A stretch of DNA of 64,000 nt from Geodermatophilus siccatus. GTDB lineage: Bacteria; Actinomycetota; Actinomycetes; Mycobacteriales; Geodermatophilaceae. Below, in pieces: positions 46,700-55,286 of this stretch. The stretch's first letter is position 1. Each line of letters opens with the position of its first letter. Below the pieces are notes generated by a model. That model saw nothing but the letters and a program-made list of their open reading frames with translations, had not been told where the DNA came from and did no database searches. The stretch is taken from contig NZ_FNHE01000007.1 of NCBI RefSeq assembly GCF_900103785.1, forward strand, positions 62,001 to 126,000. The letters are read 5' to 3'. The position numbers and the translations under genes are program-made.

Positions 46700-46872
46700 T
46701 TCTTCCTCAGCGACCGCCTACCGAGTTAGCTGACGGGTTCGGGCTGGGAAGAAGGCGCCCTATCTCTGCGCCCCGGCGGGACGGCGCGCGGGAGAACTCA
46801 CCCCGGTGCTGCGGTGGGTCCCCGGTTCCCCCTCGGCGCCGGTGCGGCACGTCGGGCGATTCGGCGGTGAGC
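46700..46872 (-). promoter_or_regulatory. ydaO-type c-di-AMP riboswitch
   Basis: Reading the minus strand from about 46872 the leader shows the ydaO consensus blocks in order: CGCCGAATCG, GGGGGAACCGGGGACCCA, CACCGGGGTGAGTTC, GCGCAGAGATAGGGCGCC, CCGAACCCGTCAGCTAACTC and GGTAGGCGG, then TCGCTGAGGAAG shortly before the NlpC/P60 start. These riboswitches turn genes off when c-di-AMP binds and are common ahead of actinobacterial wall hydrolases. The boundaries are approximate. Confidence 0.92.
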
Positions 46873-47045
46873 GGCCGGGGTCACCCTCGTGCAGGTGACG
46901 ACCACCCGGCCGGACCGGCTCACCGTACGGGGGTTGGCGAAGAAGTGACGAAGGGGGGTGCCCGGGACTGTGAGATCGGTGTTCCTCCTGGCCGGCGACA
47001 CGCCGTCCGTCGCGCCCCGCTCGCGCGGACGCCGGAGCACCCCGC

Positions 47046-47390
47046 TCACCCGGTGCGCCGCTGCGACCCCTGACCGCCGCCCCGCCGCTGCGGCGCGGCC
47101 CGTCGTGCCGGGGCCGGGCGGGCCGAGTGCTGGTGGCGCAGCGGCGGCACCAGACCGGCGTCGGCCAGCACCTGGACGGCGCGCCGCTCGACCTCGTCGA
47201 ACTCCACGACCACCCCCGGTGGCAGCACGACGACGTCCTCGGCGGACAGCCGGTCCTCGCGCCGCCCGGTCATCGGCACGACCGTCGGGTCGGCGCCCTG
47301 CCAGCCCGGTGGCGCCCCCAGCAGCACGGTGACGACGCAGTCGCCGCAGCCGGTACCGCGGGCGGTGCAGGTGTCGCAGTCGATGTACAC
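47046..47390 (-). CDS. Small cysteine-cluster protein, unknown function
   Basis: A 114-residue protein that starts YIDCDTCTARGTGCGDCVVT; four cysteines in the first 16 residues (C-x2-C-x6-C-x2-C) form a likely zinc knuckle. The middle, DVVVLPPGVVVEFDEVERRA followed by VQVLADAGLVPPLRH, looks folded. The tail is basic and probably disordered. GAGGAG precedes GTG 47390 by 6 bases, which fixes the start over the longer upstream frame. It is divergent from the kinase island and upstream of the c-di-AMP-controlled gene on the same strand. I know no function for it. Confidence 0.72.
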   Translation of the reverse strand: MYIDCDTCTARGTGCGDCVVTVLLGAPPGWQGADPTVVPMTGRREDRLSAEDVVVLPPGVVVEFDEVERRAVQVLADAGLVPPLRHQHSARPAPARRAAPQRRGGGQGSQRRTG

Positions 47391-47636
47391 GGTCCACTCC
47401 TCTGCTCGCCGACCCTCGTCGCGGGAGCCGTCCGTGGCCCCGGTCGATCCGGGCAGGACGCTAGGAGCGGACACCGACAGTTCCGTGCGACCGCGCCCCG
47501 GCGGGCGGACCGCGAGGCGTTGCACCACCCGATCGTGTCGGATCGTCCCCCGGGAGACGCAGGACCCTGGGCAGCGGAGCCTCCGCGACCTAGGGTCCGT
47601 CCCGCTGCGCGGGCTCGGTCGCGAGGGGGGACACCG

Positions 47637-47693
47637 ATGACAGCGTCTCGGCCCGGAACGGCCGTCCGGCGGGTGGCCGGGTGCTGCACGTGA
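47637..47693 (+). CDS. Putative 18-codon leader peptide before the kinase
   Basis: ATG 47637 has GAGGGGGG six bases upstream, the best ribosome binding site in the area, and encodes MTASRPGTAVRRVAGCCT. Its TGA (47691-47693) overlaps the kinase GTG at 47690 as GTGA. The kinase start has no such site of its own. Translation of this ORF may therefore feed the kinase. The alternative is that a one-base error split one longer reading frame. Confidence 0.45.
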   Translation: MTASRPGTAVRRVAGCCT

Positions 47694-49246
47694 CCGGCTT
47701 CGGCCCCTACGTCCTGCACGACCTGCTCGGCCGCGGCGGCATGGGCGAGGTGTACCGCGCCTACGACCGCGAGCAGGCCCGCTGGGTCGCGCTCAAGCTG
47801 CTGCCGGCCGGCGTGGCCGCCGACCAGGGGTACGTCGAACGCTTCAAGCGGGAGTCCTACGCCGCCGCGCAGCTCAACGACCCGCACGTCATCCCGATCC
47901 ACCGGTACGGCGAGATCGAGGGCCGGCTCTACATCGACATGCGCCTGGTCGAGGGCATCGACCTCGCCGGGCTGATCGCCCAGGAGGGGCCGCTGCCCCC
48001 GGCACGGGTCGTGCGGATCGTCGAGCAGGCCGCCCGGGCCCTCGACGCCGCGCACGCCCGGGCGCTGGTCCACCGCGATGTCAAGCCGTCCAACCTCCTG
48101 GTCGCGGCACAGGACTTCGTCTACCTCGTGGACTTCGGGATCGCCCAGGTCGGCGGCACGGGGGCGGCCCCGCCGCTGACCGCGGACGGGTCGACGGTCG
48201 GCACCTTCGACTACATGGCCCCCGAACGGCTGCGGGGCAGGGAGGTGGACGGCCGCGCCGACGTCTACTCCCTCGCCTGTGTCCTCTACGAAGCGCTGAC
48301 CGGGCAGCGCCCGTTCCCCGTCGACGGCGTGCCCGCTCTCATGCACGCCCACACGAGCTCGCCGCCGCCGCGGGTCACCGCCCTGCGCCCGGACCTCTCC
48401 CCCGGCTGGGACGTCGTGGTCGCCCGCGGGATGGCCAAGGACCCCGGCGAGCGCTACCCGACCTGCGGCGCGCTGGTCGGGGACGCGATCGGCGTCCTGC
48501 AGGGCGTCGTCCCGGGACACGCACCGGTCACGGTCGTCCCACCCGCTCCCCCGACCCACGTCCCCGGGCCGGCCGTCGCGCCGCCGACCCACGTGCCGCC
48601 CGCCGTCCCCGCGTCCGGCTGGCCGCCGGCCGCCACGCAGCCGCCCCCGCGGCGCTCGCGCGGGGTGGCCGGGTGGCTGGTCGCGGCCGTGGCCCTCGTC
48701 GTGGTGGCCGTCCTCACGGGGGTGCTGCTCGGGCAGAGCGCGTCCGGCGACGACGCCCCCACCGGGGACGACGCGGCCGCGGGTGCCACTCCGCCGGCGG
48801 CCGAGGCCGTCGCGCCGTCGCCCGCACAGGAGTCCACCCCCGGGCCGGGTCCGGGACGCGCGTCGGCGCCGACGACGGGGCCCGGGTCCACACCCGCCCC
48901 CGACCCGCAGCAGGCAGAGGGCGACCTGGGCCTCGCCACGACGATCTCCAGCCCCGAGTGCGACAGCAGCTGGGTGGTCTTCCTGGGCTCGGCGGTCGAC
49001 CCCGACACCTATCCGGAGGACGTCGCCGTGCTCCTCGCCGAACACCCCGGCGCCGAGTACCTGCTGACCGAGGACAGCTGCGCGTCGCTCCGGCAGGAGC
49101 TGGACGGCAACCGCATCTACAGCGTGTACGAGGGCCCCTACCCCGACCGGGCGACCGCCTGCGCCGCGCGGGCCCGCGTGGGCGGCGACGCGTACGTCAA
49201 GCGCCTGGACGACACGACCCCGCCCGAGCAGCTGTGGACCTGCTGA
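47690..49246 (+). CDS. Membrane Ser/Thr kinase with SPOR-like ectodomain
   Basis: A Hanks-type kinase of 518 residues from GTG 47690 (GTG 47681 also in frame). The kinase domain has LLGRGGMGEVYRAYD, VALKLLPAG, HRDVKPSNLLV, DFGIAQVGG and TFDYMAPERLRG. A proline-rich linker leads to one span (GWLVAAVALVVVAVLTGVLLG). The outside part begins with an acidic, S/T/P/G/A-rich stalk and ends in a domain of about 85 residues: SSWVVFLGSAVDPDTYPEDV, then NRIYSVYEGPYPDRATACAA and DAYVKRLDD. That β-α-β pattern resembles SPOR domains, which bind denuded peptidoglycan glycans. Three ectodomain cysteines may pair. It heads the kinase-amidase-FHA transporter unit. Confidence 0.88.
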   Translation: MTGFGPYVLHDLLGRGGMGEVYRAYDREQARWVALKLLPAGVAADQGYVERFKRESYAAAQLNDPHVIPIHRYGEIEGRLYIDMRLVEGIDLAGLIAQEGPLPPARVVRIVEQAARALDAAHARALVHRDVKPSNLLVAAQDFVYLVDFGIAQVGGTGAAPPLTADGSTVGTFDYMAPERLRGREVDGRADVYSLACVLYEALTGQRPFPVDGVPALMHAHTSSPPPRVTALRPDLSPGWDVVVARGMAKDPGERYPTCGALVGDAIGVLQGVVPGHAPVTVVPPAPPTHVPGPAVAPPTHVPPAVPASGWPPAATQPPPRRSRGVAGWLVAAVALVVVAVLTGVLLGQSASGDDAPTGDDAAAGATPPAAEAVAPSPAQESTPGPGPGRASAPTTGPGSTPAPDPQQAEGDLGLATTISSPECDSSWVVFLGSAVDPDTYPEDVAVLLAEHPGAEYLLTEDSCASLRQELDGNRIYSVYEGPYPDRATACAARARVGGDAYVKRLDDTTPPEQLWTC

Positions 49247-49270
49247 CCGGCCCGGCGCACGGAGCCGCCG

Positions 49271-50980
49271 GTGTGTGACCACGGCGGAGAGGCACCCGGG
49301 CTGCCCCTCCTCACCCGGCGCGTCTTCCTCCGCCGCACCTCGGCGGTCGCGCTGGCGTTGCCGCTCCTGCCGCTCCTCCCCGGCCGCGCCGCCGCGGCCC
49401 CGCTCCCCCTCGCCGGGGTGACCGTCCGTCCCCGCGAGGACTGGGCGCGCGGACTGGCCCCCACCGGCCCGCTGACGAGCGAGCGGCCCGGCGACGTCCG
49501 GTTCCTGCTGGTGCACCACACCGCGTCGCCGAACACCTACGCCCCCGACGCCGTCCCCGCTCAGATCCGGGGCTTCTACGCGACGCACACCGGCCCGTCG
49601 AAGAACTGGCCCGACGTCGCCTACAACTTCTTCGTCGACCGGTACGGCACGGTGTGGGAGGGCCGCGCCGGCAGCCTGTCCGGCCCGGTGCAGCCCGACG
49701 CGACCGGCGGCAGCCAGGGCTTCGCGCAGCTGTGCTGCTTCATCGGCGACCACTCGACGGAAGCGCCCACCGAGGAGGCCCGCCGGTCGATGGTGGCCCT
49801 GCTGGCGGCGCTCGCCGACGTGTACGGCATCGACACCACCCCCGGCGCGGCAACCGACTTCGTGTCGCGGGGCTCCAACCGGTGGCCGGCCGGCACCCCC
49901 GTGACGGCGGCGACCATCTCCGGGCACCGCGACATGTCGCTCACCGCGTGCCCGGGCGACGCCGCCTACCCGCTGGTGCGCGACGTCTTCCCGGCGGAGG
50001 TCACCGCCCTGCGCACGGCCCGCTCCGCCCCGGCGCCGGCGCCGGCTCCGCCCCCGCCCGCCCCCGCCGCGACGGGCGCCGCCGAGGGGACGACGACGGC
50101 CGAGGGGACGACGACGGCCGGGACGACGACGGCCGGGGCAGGCGGCACCGCCGTCGCGCGGACCTCGTGGACCACCCCGGCGCTGTTCGCCTCCGGGGGC
50201 GCTCTCGCAGCCGCCGCCGCGACCGGGCTCGCCGTCCGCCACCACCGGCGCGCGTCCGCGGCCAGCCGTCGGGCACCGGCCGCGGGTCACCGGGCGTGGC
50301 GGGTCCAGGAGTCGGCCGGCGCGGCGGACACGGGAGGCGAACCGCCCGTGCGGTCGGCGGGCACCGTCCACGAGCGGGGCACCTCCGCGCTGGTCGCCGT
50401 CGTGGCCAGCGCGGACCGCCCCTCGCCGGCCGTGCGCGCCGCGCTCAACGGCGGCCGCCTCGCCGCCCGTGAGGTGGACCAGCAGGCGCAGCGCTGGGAG
50501 CACGACCCCGAGCGCGCGGCGGCGCTGGTGCTGGCGAGGTCGGTGCGCGCCGGCCACACCGCCGCCCGCGGGCAGACCCCGGCCCTGCAGGTCGCCGTCG
50601 TCGTCGTGCTCGGGGGCACCGTCAGCCTCGTGACCACCGACGAGTCGATGGGGGCGGTGCTCAAGGTCGGTGGCACCGTGCTGCGACCGGTCCTCGTCCG
50701 TCCCGCCGCACCCGGGGGTGCCCCGTCCCTCCGCTCCGCCTCCTCCCCGGAGTCCGATGCGGCCACGGCGGTGATCGCCTCCCCCACGCCGCCATCAGCC
50801 CGGGACGCGGCGGCCGCGGAGCGGCTGCCGGACCTGTGCCGTCGGCTGTCCACCACGTCGGACGCGGCCCGCGCGGTGGCCGGCTTCCAGCACGACCACT
50901 ACGGCGCGACGGGGACGCCGGCCGCGGTGCTCGCCCTGGTGCACGACGCCGTCCTCCCGACGCCCACCTCCGGGCGGTGA
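49271..50980 (+). CDS. Tat-exported membrane amidase fused to cytoplasmic phosphatase-like domain
   Basis: A 569-residue fusion. The N-terminus has a twin-arginine signal (LTRRVFLRRTSAVALALPLL). An amidase_2/PGRP domain (about 45-240) follows: FLLVHHTASPNTY (zinc His), NWPDVAYNFFVDRYGTVWEG, and ISGHRDMSLTACPG (second His and the Cys ligand). A tandem A-E-G-T-T-T linker leads to a span near 299-320 (PALFASGGALAAAAATGLAV) with a basic RHHRR stop-transfer. The remaining 245 residues (GTSALVAVVASADRPSPAVR; LQVAVVVVLGGTVSLVTTDE) are inside and look like a degenerate PP2C fold without clear metal aspartates. It begins 24 bases after the kinase. The C-terminal assignment is tentative. Confidence 0.82.
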   Translation: MCDHGGEAPGLPLLTRRVFLRRTSAVALALPLLPLLPGRAAAAPLPLAGVTVRPREDWARGLAPTGPLTSERPGDVRFLLVHHTASPNTYAPDAVPAQIRGFYATHTGPSKNWPDVAYNFFVDRYGTVWEGRAGSLSGPVQPDATGGSQGFAQLCCFIGDHSTEAPTEEARRSMVALLAALADVYGIDTTPGAATDFVSRGSNRWPAGTPVTAATISGHRDMSLTACPGDAAYPLVRDVFPAEVTALRTARSAPAPAPAPPPPAPAATGAAEGTTTAEGTTTAGTTTAGAGGTAVARTSWTTPALFASGGALAAAAATGLAVRHHRRASAASRRAPAAGHRAWRVQESAGAADTGGEPPVRSAGTVHERGTSALVAVVASADRPSPAVRAALNGGRLAAREVDQQAQRWEHDPERAAALVLARSVRAGHTAARGQTPALQVAVVVVLGGTVSLVTTDESMGAVLKVGGTVLRPVLVRPAAPGGAPSLRSASSPESDAATAVIASPTPPSARDAAAAERLPDLCRRLSTTSDAARAVAGFQHDHYGATGTPAAVLALVHDAVLPTPTSGR

Positions 50981-50981
50981 C

Positions 50982-53348
50982 GTGAGCACCCCCGAGAGGC
51001 AGACCGGGGCCGCGCCCGCCACCTCGAGCGCGCCCCCGGGTGCCCTGCAGGTCCGCGCCGAGGGCCGCCGGCTGGTGCTCGGACCCGACCGCCCGTTCGT
51101 GATCGGCCGCGGTGAGGGCACCGACCTGGACCTGTCCCACCCCAGCGTGTCGCGCCGGCACCTGGTCCTCGAACCGGACCCGGCCGGCTGGGCGGTGACC
51201 GACTGCAGCCGCAACGGGACCTTCCTCGGTGAGGACCGCATCACCCGGCTGGCGGTCACCGGTCCGGTCCGCCTGCGGCTGGGCGGGGTCTCCGACGGCG
51301 CGACGGTCGACCTGCAGCCCGCCGGTACCGCCGTCCCGCCGCCGGTACCGCCCCGCCTCACCCAGCAGGGCAGGCTCTCGGCGGTACACGCCGTCGGGGG
51401 CTCGCGGATCACCGTCGGTCGGCTGCCGGACAACGACGTCGTCCTCGACGACCTGCTGGTGTCCCGGCGACACGCGGAGCTGCGGCGCGGTCCCCACGGG
51501 TGGGTCCTCACCGACCTGGGCAGCGGCAACGGCACGTTCGTCAACGGCCGCCGGGTGACCGAGACCGCCGTGGGCCCCGACGACGTGATCGGCATCGGGC
51601 GCGGCCTCCTGCAGCTCGAGGGCGACCACCTGGTGGCCTCCGTCGATCGCGGCGGCAACGCCTTCGAGGCCGACGGGCTCACCGTCGTCACCCCGCAGGG
51701 CACGACGCTGCTGCAGTCGGTGGGCTTCGCCCTGCCCCGGAACGCCCTGCTCGCCGTCATCGGCCCCAGCGGAGCGGGCAAGTCCACCCTGCTGCACGCC
51801 CTCACCGGCGCCCGCCCGGCCGACAGCGGCCACGTCCGCTACGCCGGCCGCGACCTCTACGAGGACTACGACGAGCTGCGCCACCGCATCGGCCTGGTGC
51901 CGCAGGACGACGTGCTGCACACCCAGCTGACCGTGCGGCAGGCCCTCACCTACGCGGCGCGGCTGCGCTTCCCGGCCGACACCTCGGCCGCGGACCGGCG
52001 GCAGCGCGTGGACGAGGTGCTCGAGGACCTCGGCCTCACCGCGCACGCCGGGAAGCGGATCACCAGCCTCTCCGGAGGCCAGCGCAAGCGCACCAGCGTC
52101 GCCCTCGAGCTGCTGACCAAGCCTTCCCTGCTGTTCCTCGACGAGCCCACCTCCGGGCTCGACCCGGGCATGGACCGGTCGGTCATGCGCACCCTGCGCT
52201 CCATCGCCGACGACGGCCGCACCGTCGTCGTCGTCACGCACAACGTCGCCAACCTCGAGGTCTGCGACCAGCTGCTGGTGCTCGCCCCGGGTGGCTGGGT
52301 GGCCTACGCGGGGCCGCCCGCCGACGCCCTGCGCTACTTCGGCCAGCCGGACTTCGCCGAGGTCTTCCTGCTGCTGGACACCGCGCCGGGTGAGGAGTGG
52401 GCGCGCCGGTTCCGGGAGTCCCCCGACGGACGGCGGGCCGCCGGCTCCGCCGCGCACCGGCAGGCCGCCGACCGGCCGGTGCACCACCCACCGCCCGCCG
52501 CGGGTCCCCGGCAGCAGAGCCCGTCCACCCAGTTCGCGGTGCTCGTCCGCCGGTACCTGGCCGTGGTCGCGTCCGACCGGCAGTACGCGCTGTCGCTGGC
52601 GGCCCTGCCCCTGGTCCTCAGCGCCCTCGCCCACGCCGTGCCCGGGTCCTCGGGCCTGTCGGTCAGCGCGGCGCTGCGGACCGGGGAGGTCCAACCCCGC
52701 CAGCTGCTCCTCGTGCTCGTCATCGGTGCCGCACTGATGGGAGCGGCGGCCTCGGTCCGGGAGCTGGTCAAGGAGCGACCGGTGTACCGGCGGGAACGCG
52801 CCATCGGCCTCTCCCTCGGCGCCTACCTCGCCTCCAAGGTGGTGGTCCTGGCCGTGGTGACCGGGCTGCAGGCGGTCCTGTTCACCTGGGCCGGCCTGCT
52901 CGGCCGGGAGGGTCCCGACGACCCGCTGCTGCTGGACGCCGGCCGCGTCGAGGTGCTCCTCGCGGTGGTCGGCGTCACCTGGGCCAGCATGCTGACCGGA
53001 CTGGCGATCTCGGCCGCGATCGACAACGCCGACCGGGGCATGCCGCTGCTGGTCCTGCTGGTCATGGTGCAGCTGGTCCTCTGCGGCGGGCTGTTCCCCG
53101 TCGAGGGCCGCGTCCCGCTCGAGCAGATGGCCTGGCTGGTGCCCTCCCGATGGGGCTTCTCGATGGCCGCCGCCACCGCGGACCTCGGTGCGCTGGACCC
53201 GGGGCCCGGCGACCCGACGTGGGGGCACTCCGCGACGACCTGGCTGTCCGACGCGGTCCTGCTGCTGGCGATCGCGGTGGCGCTCGTGGTCCTGACGGCA
53301 CTGCTGCTCGCCCGCCTGGACCCCCGGCAGCGCGCCCGCCGTCGCTGA
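50982..53348 (+). CDS. Double-FHA ABC-2 transporter (Rv1747-like)
   Basis: A 788-residue fused transporter. Two phosphothreonine-binding FHA domains lead: VIGRGEGTDLDLSHPSVSRRH with NGTFLG, and TVGRLPDNDVVLDDLLVSRR with GSGNGTFVNG; both keep the G-R, S-x-x-H and N-G-T residues. The ATPase domain has Walker A GPSGAGKST near 261, signature SLSGGQRKRTSVA and Walker B LLFLDEPTSGLDP. The C-terminal ABC-2 membrane domain has about six spans. Domain order equals M. tuberculosis Rv1747, whose FHA domains bind phosphates made by the neighbouring kinase PknF. Here the kinase lies two genes upstream, and the start is only one base past the amidase stop. Confidence 0.94.
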   Translation: MSTPERQTGAAPATSSAPPGALQVRAEGRRLVLGPDRPFVIGRGEGTDLDLSHPSVSRRHLVLEPDPAGWAVTDCSRNGTFLGEDRITRLAVTGPVRLRLGGVSDGATVDLQPAGTAVPPPVPPRLTQQGRLSAVHAVGGSRITVGRLPDNDVVLDDLLVSRRHAELRRGPHGWVLTDLGSGNGTFVNGRRVTETAVGPDDVIGIGRGLLQLEGDHLVASVDRGGNAFEADGLTVVTPQGTTLLQSVGFALPRNALLAVIGPSGAGKSTLLHALTGARPADSGHVRYAGRDLYEDYDELRHRIGLVPQDDVLHTQLTVRQALTYAARLRFPADTSAADRRQRVDEVLEDLGLTAHAGKRITSLSGGQRKRTSVALELLTKPSLLFLDEPTSGLDPGMDRSVMRTLRSIADDGRTVVVVTHNVANLEVCDQLLVLAPGGWVAYAGPPADALRYFGQPDFAEVFLLLDTAPGEEWARRFRESPDGRRAAGSAAHRQAADRPVHHPPPAAGPRQQSPSTQFAVLVRRYLAVVASDRQYALSLAALPLVLSALAHAVPGSSGLSVSAALRTGEVQPRQLLLVLVIGAALMGAAASVRELVKERPVYRRERAIGLSLGAYLASKVVVLAVVTGLQAVLFTWAGLLGREGPDDPLLLDAGRVEVLLAVVGVTWASMLTGLAISAAIDNADRGMPLLVLLVMVQLVLCGGLFPVEGRVPLEQMAWLVPSRWGFSMAAATADLGALDPGPGDPTWGHSATTWLSDAVLLLAIAVALVVLTALLLARLDPRQRARRR

Positions 53349-53423
53349 CCGGCCCCGGGGCCGGTCGACGATCCGGCCGTTCCCCGGCGCGCGTTCCCGG
53401 GACTGTCAGCGCCCCGACCTACC

Positions 53424-55286
53424 GTGCGCCCCGTGCGCCCTTCCCCCGCCCGGCCGGTGCCGCTCTCCCCCGCCCGCCTCGCCGGGACGGCGTCCCGCGC
53501 CGCCGCCGGGCTGCCCCGCTACGAGCAGGCCACGATCGACGAGCTCGGCACCCCGCTGGCGGAGGTCACCTTCGTCGTGGTCGACCTGGAGACCACCGGC
53601 GGCTCGCCGAAGGACTGCGCGATCACCGAGATCGGCGCGGTCAAGGTGCGCGGCGGGGAGGTGCTCGGCGAGTTCCAGACGCTCGTCGACCCCGGCTGCG
53701 AGATCCCGCCCTACATCAGCGTGCTCACCGGGATCACCTCGACGATGGTCGCCGCGGCCCCGCGCATCGGCGCCGTCCTGCCGCACTTCCTGGAGTTCGC
53801 CCGCGGCGCGGTGCTGGTCGCGCACAACGCGCCCTTCGACCTCGGTTTCCTCCGGGCGGCGTGCGCCGAGAACGGCGTCCCCTGGCCGGCCGCGGCCTCG
53901 GTCGACACCGCCGTCCTCGCCCGCCGGCTGCTCACCCGCGACGAGGTCCCCAACTGCAAGCTGGCCACCCTCGCGCCCTACTTCCGCACCAGCACCGAGC
54001 CCTGCCACCGGGCGCTGGCCGACGCCCGCGCCACCGTCGACGTCCTGCACGGGCTGTTCGAGCGGCTGGGCCCGCTCGGCATCACCAGCCTGGAGGAGCT
54101 GACCGGCCTCACCCGGCAGGTCGACCCGGAGCGGCTGCGCAAGCGGCACCTGGCCGACGACGTGCCGCACGGCCCGGGCGTCTACCTGTTCCGCGGTCCC
54201 CGCGACGAGCCGCTCTACGTCGGGACGTCGACCGACCTGCGCAGCCGGGTGCGCAGCTACTTCACCGCCGGCGAGCAGCGCAGCCGGATGACCGAGATGG
54301 TGGCGCTGGCCACGCGGGTCGACGCGATCCCGTGCGCGCACGACCTCGAGGCCGCCGTCCGCGAGCTGCGGCTGATCGCCGAGCACAAACCGCGCTACAA
54401 CCGGCGCTCGCGGTTCCCCGAGCGGGCGCTGTGGGTGCGGTTGACCGAGGAGCCCTTCCCGCGGCTGTCGGTGGTCCGCCGCGTGCGCCCGGGCGCCGGG
54501 GTCTTCCTCGGCCCCTTCCCCGACCGGCGCGCGGCCGACGCCGCGGTGGCCGCCGTCCACGAGTCCCTGCCGCTGCGCCAGTGCACCGGCCGGCTGTCGG
54601 TGCGGGTGCTCGGCACCGCCTGCGCGCTGGCCGGCATGGGTCGCTGCGGCGCACCGTGCACCGGCGCCCAGTCGGTCGAGGAGTACGGGGAGGTCGCCGC
54701 GGTCCTCCGCACCGCGGTGGCCGCCGACCCGCACGCCCTGCTCCAGCCGCTGCTGGCGCGGGTCGAACGGCTGTCCGCCGAGGAGCGCTACGAGGACGCC
54801 GCCGTCCTGCGCGACCGCGTCGCCACCCTCGTGCGCGCGGTGCGGCGGCGGCAGCGGCTGGAGTCCCTGGCCGCGGTGCCCGAGCTGGTGCTGGCCCGCC
54901 CGGACGGCGAGGGCGGCTGGCAGCTGTCCGTCGTCCGCCGGGGCCGGTTGGTGGCCGCCGGGTGCGCCGCCCGCGGCAGCTCGGTGCGGGCGGCCCTCGA
55001 GGGACTGCTGGCGACGGCGGAGACGCCCCTGGGTCCCGACGGCGAGCTGGCCGCCTCGGTCGACGAGACGGAGCTGGTGCTGCGCTGGATGGAGAAGCCC
55101 GGCACCCGGCTGGTGCAGGTCGACGGCACGCTGGCCTGCCCGGTCCCGGGCACGGGGAGCTACACCGGCTTCCTCGACCGGGTGGACGCCGGCCGTGCCG
55201 GGCGCGACCCGTTCGCCGACGGCCGCTCGCTGGGCACCCGCGCCCGGCCCGAGCGGGTCTCCCACGGGGCCGCCATGAGCCGGTGA
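53424..55286 (+). CDS. DEDDh exonuclease fused to GIY-YIG/UvrC-like domain (Rv2191-like)
   Basis: A 620-residue nuclease. The N-terminal DnaQ-like exonuclease has FVVVDLETTGGSPKDCAITE (D-x-E), VLVAHNAPFDLGFLRA and CHRALADARATVDVLHGLF (H-x4-D). The second part is GIY-YIG: HGPGVYLFRGPRDEPLYVGT, followed by STDLRSRVRSYF, and a UvrC-type UVR region (EERYEDAAVLRDRVATLV). M. tuberculosis Rv2191 has the same architecture and position before trpD. It probably acts in DNA repair or nucleotide excision, distinct from true UvrC. GTG at 53424 or 53433 are equally possible. Its stop region is duplicated just downstream. Confidence 0.92.
   Translation: MRPVRPSPARPVPLSPARLAGTASRAAAGLPRYEQATIDELGTPLAEVTFVVVDLETTGGSPKDCAITEIGAVKVRGGEVLGEFQTLVDPGCEIPPYISVLTGITSTMVAAAPRIGAVLPHFLEFARGAVLVAHNAPFDLGFLRAACAENGVPWPAAASVDTAVLARRLLTRDEVPNCKLATLAPYFRTSTEPCHRALADARATVDVLHGLFERLGPLGITSLEELTGLTRQVDPERLRKRHLADDVPHGPGVYLFRGPRDEPLYVGTSTDLRSRVRSYFTAGEQRSRMTEMVALATRVDAIPCAHDLEAAVRELRLIAEHKPRYNRRSRFPERALWVRLTEEPFPRLSVVRRVRPGAGVFLGPFPDRRAADAAVAAVHESLPLRQCTGRLSVRVLGTACALAGMGRCGAPCTGAQSVEEYGEVAAVLRTAVAADPHALLQPLLARVERLSAEERYEDAAVLRDRVATLVRAVRRRQRLESLAAVPELVLARPDGEGGWQLSVVRRGRLVAAGCAARGSSVRAALEGLLATAETPLGPDGELAASVDETELVLRWMEKPGTRLVQVDGTLACPVPGTGSYTGFLDRVDAGRAGRDPFADGRSLGTRARPERVSHGAAMSR

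Noticed and set aside
50083-50140. Tandem GGGGACGACGACGGCC-type repeats as a CRISPR or satellite array
   Set aside because: They are in frame and encode the Thr-rich linker of the amidase; the units are adjacent with no spacers.
47270-50557. A 1095-codon minus-strand frame opposite the kinase and amidase
   Set aside because: Composition is R/G/A-rich and no motif appears, whereas the plus strand shows clear kinase and amidase motifs.
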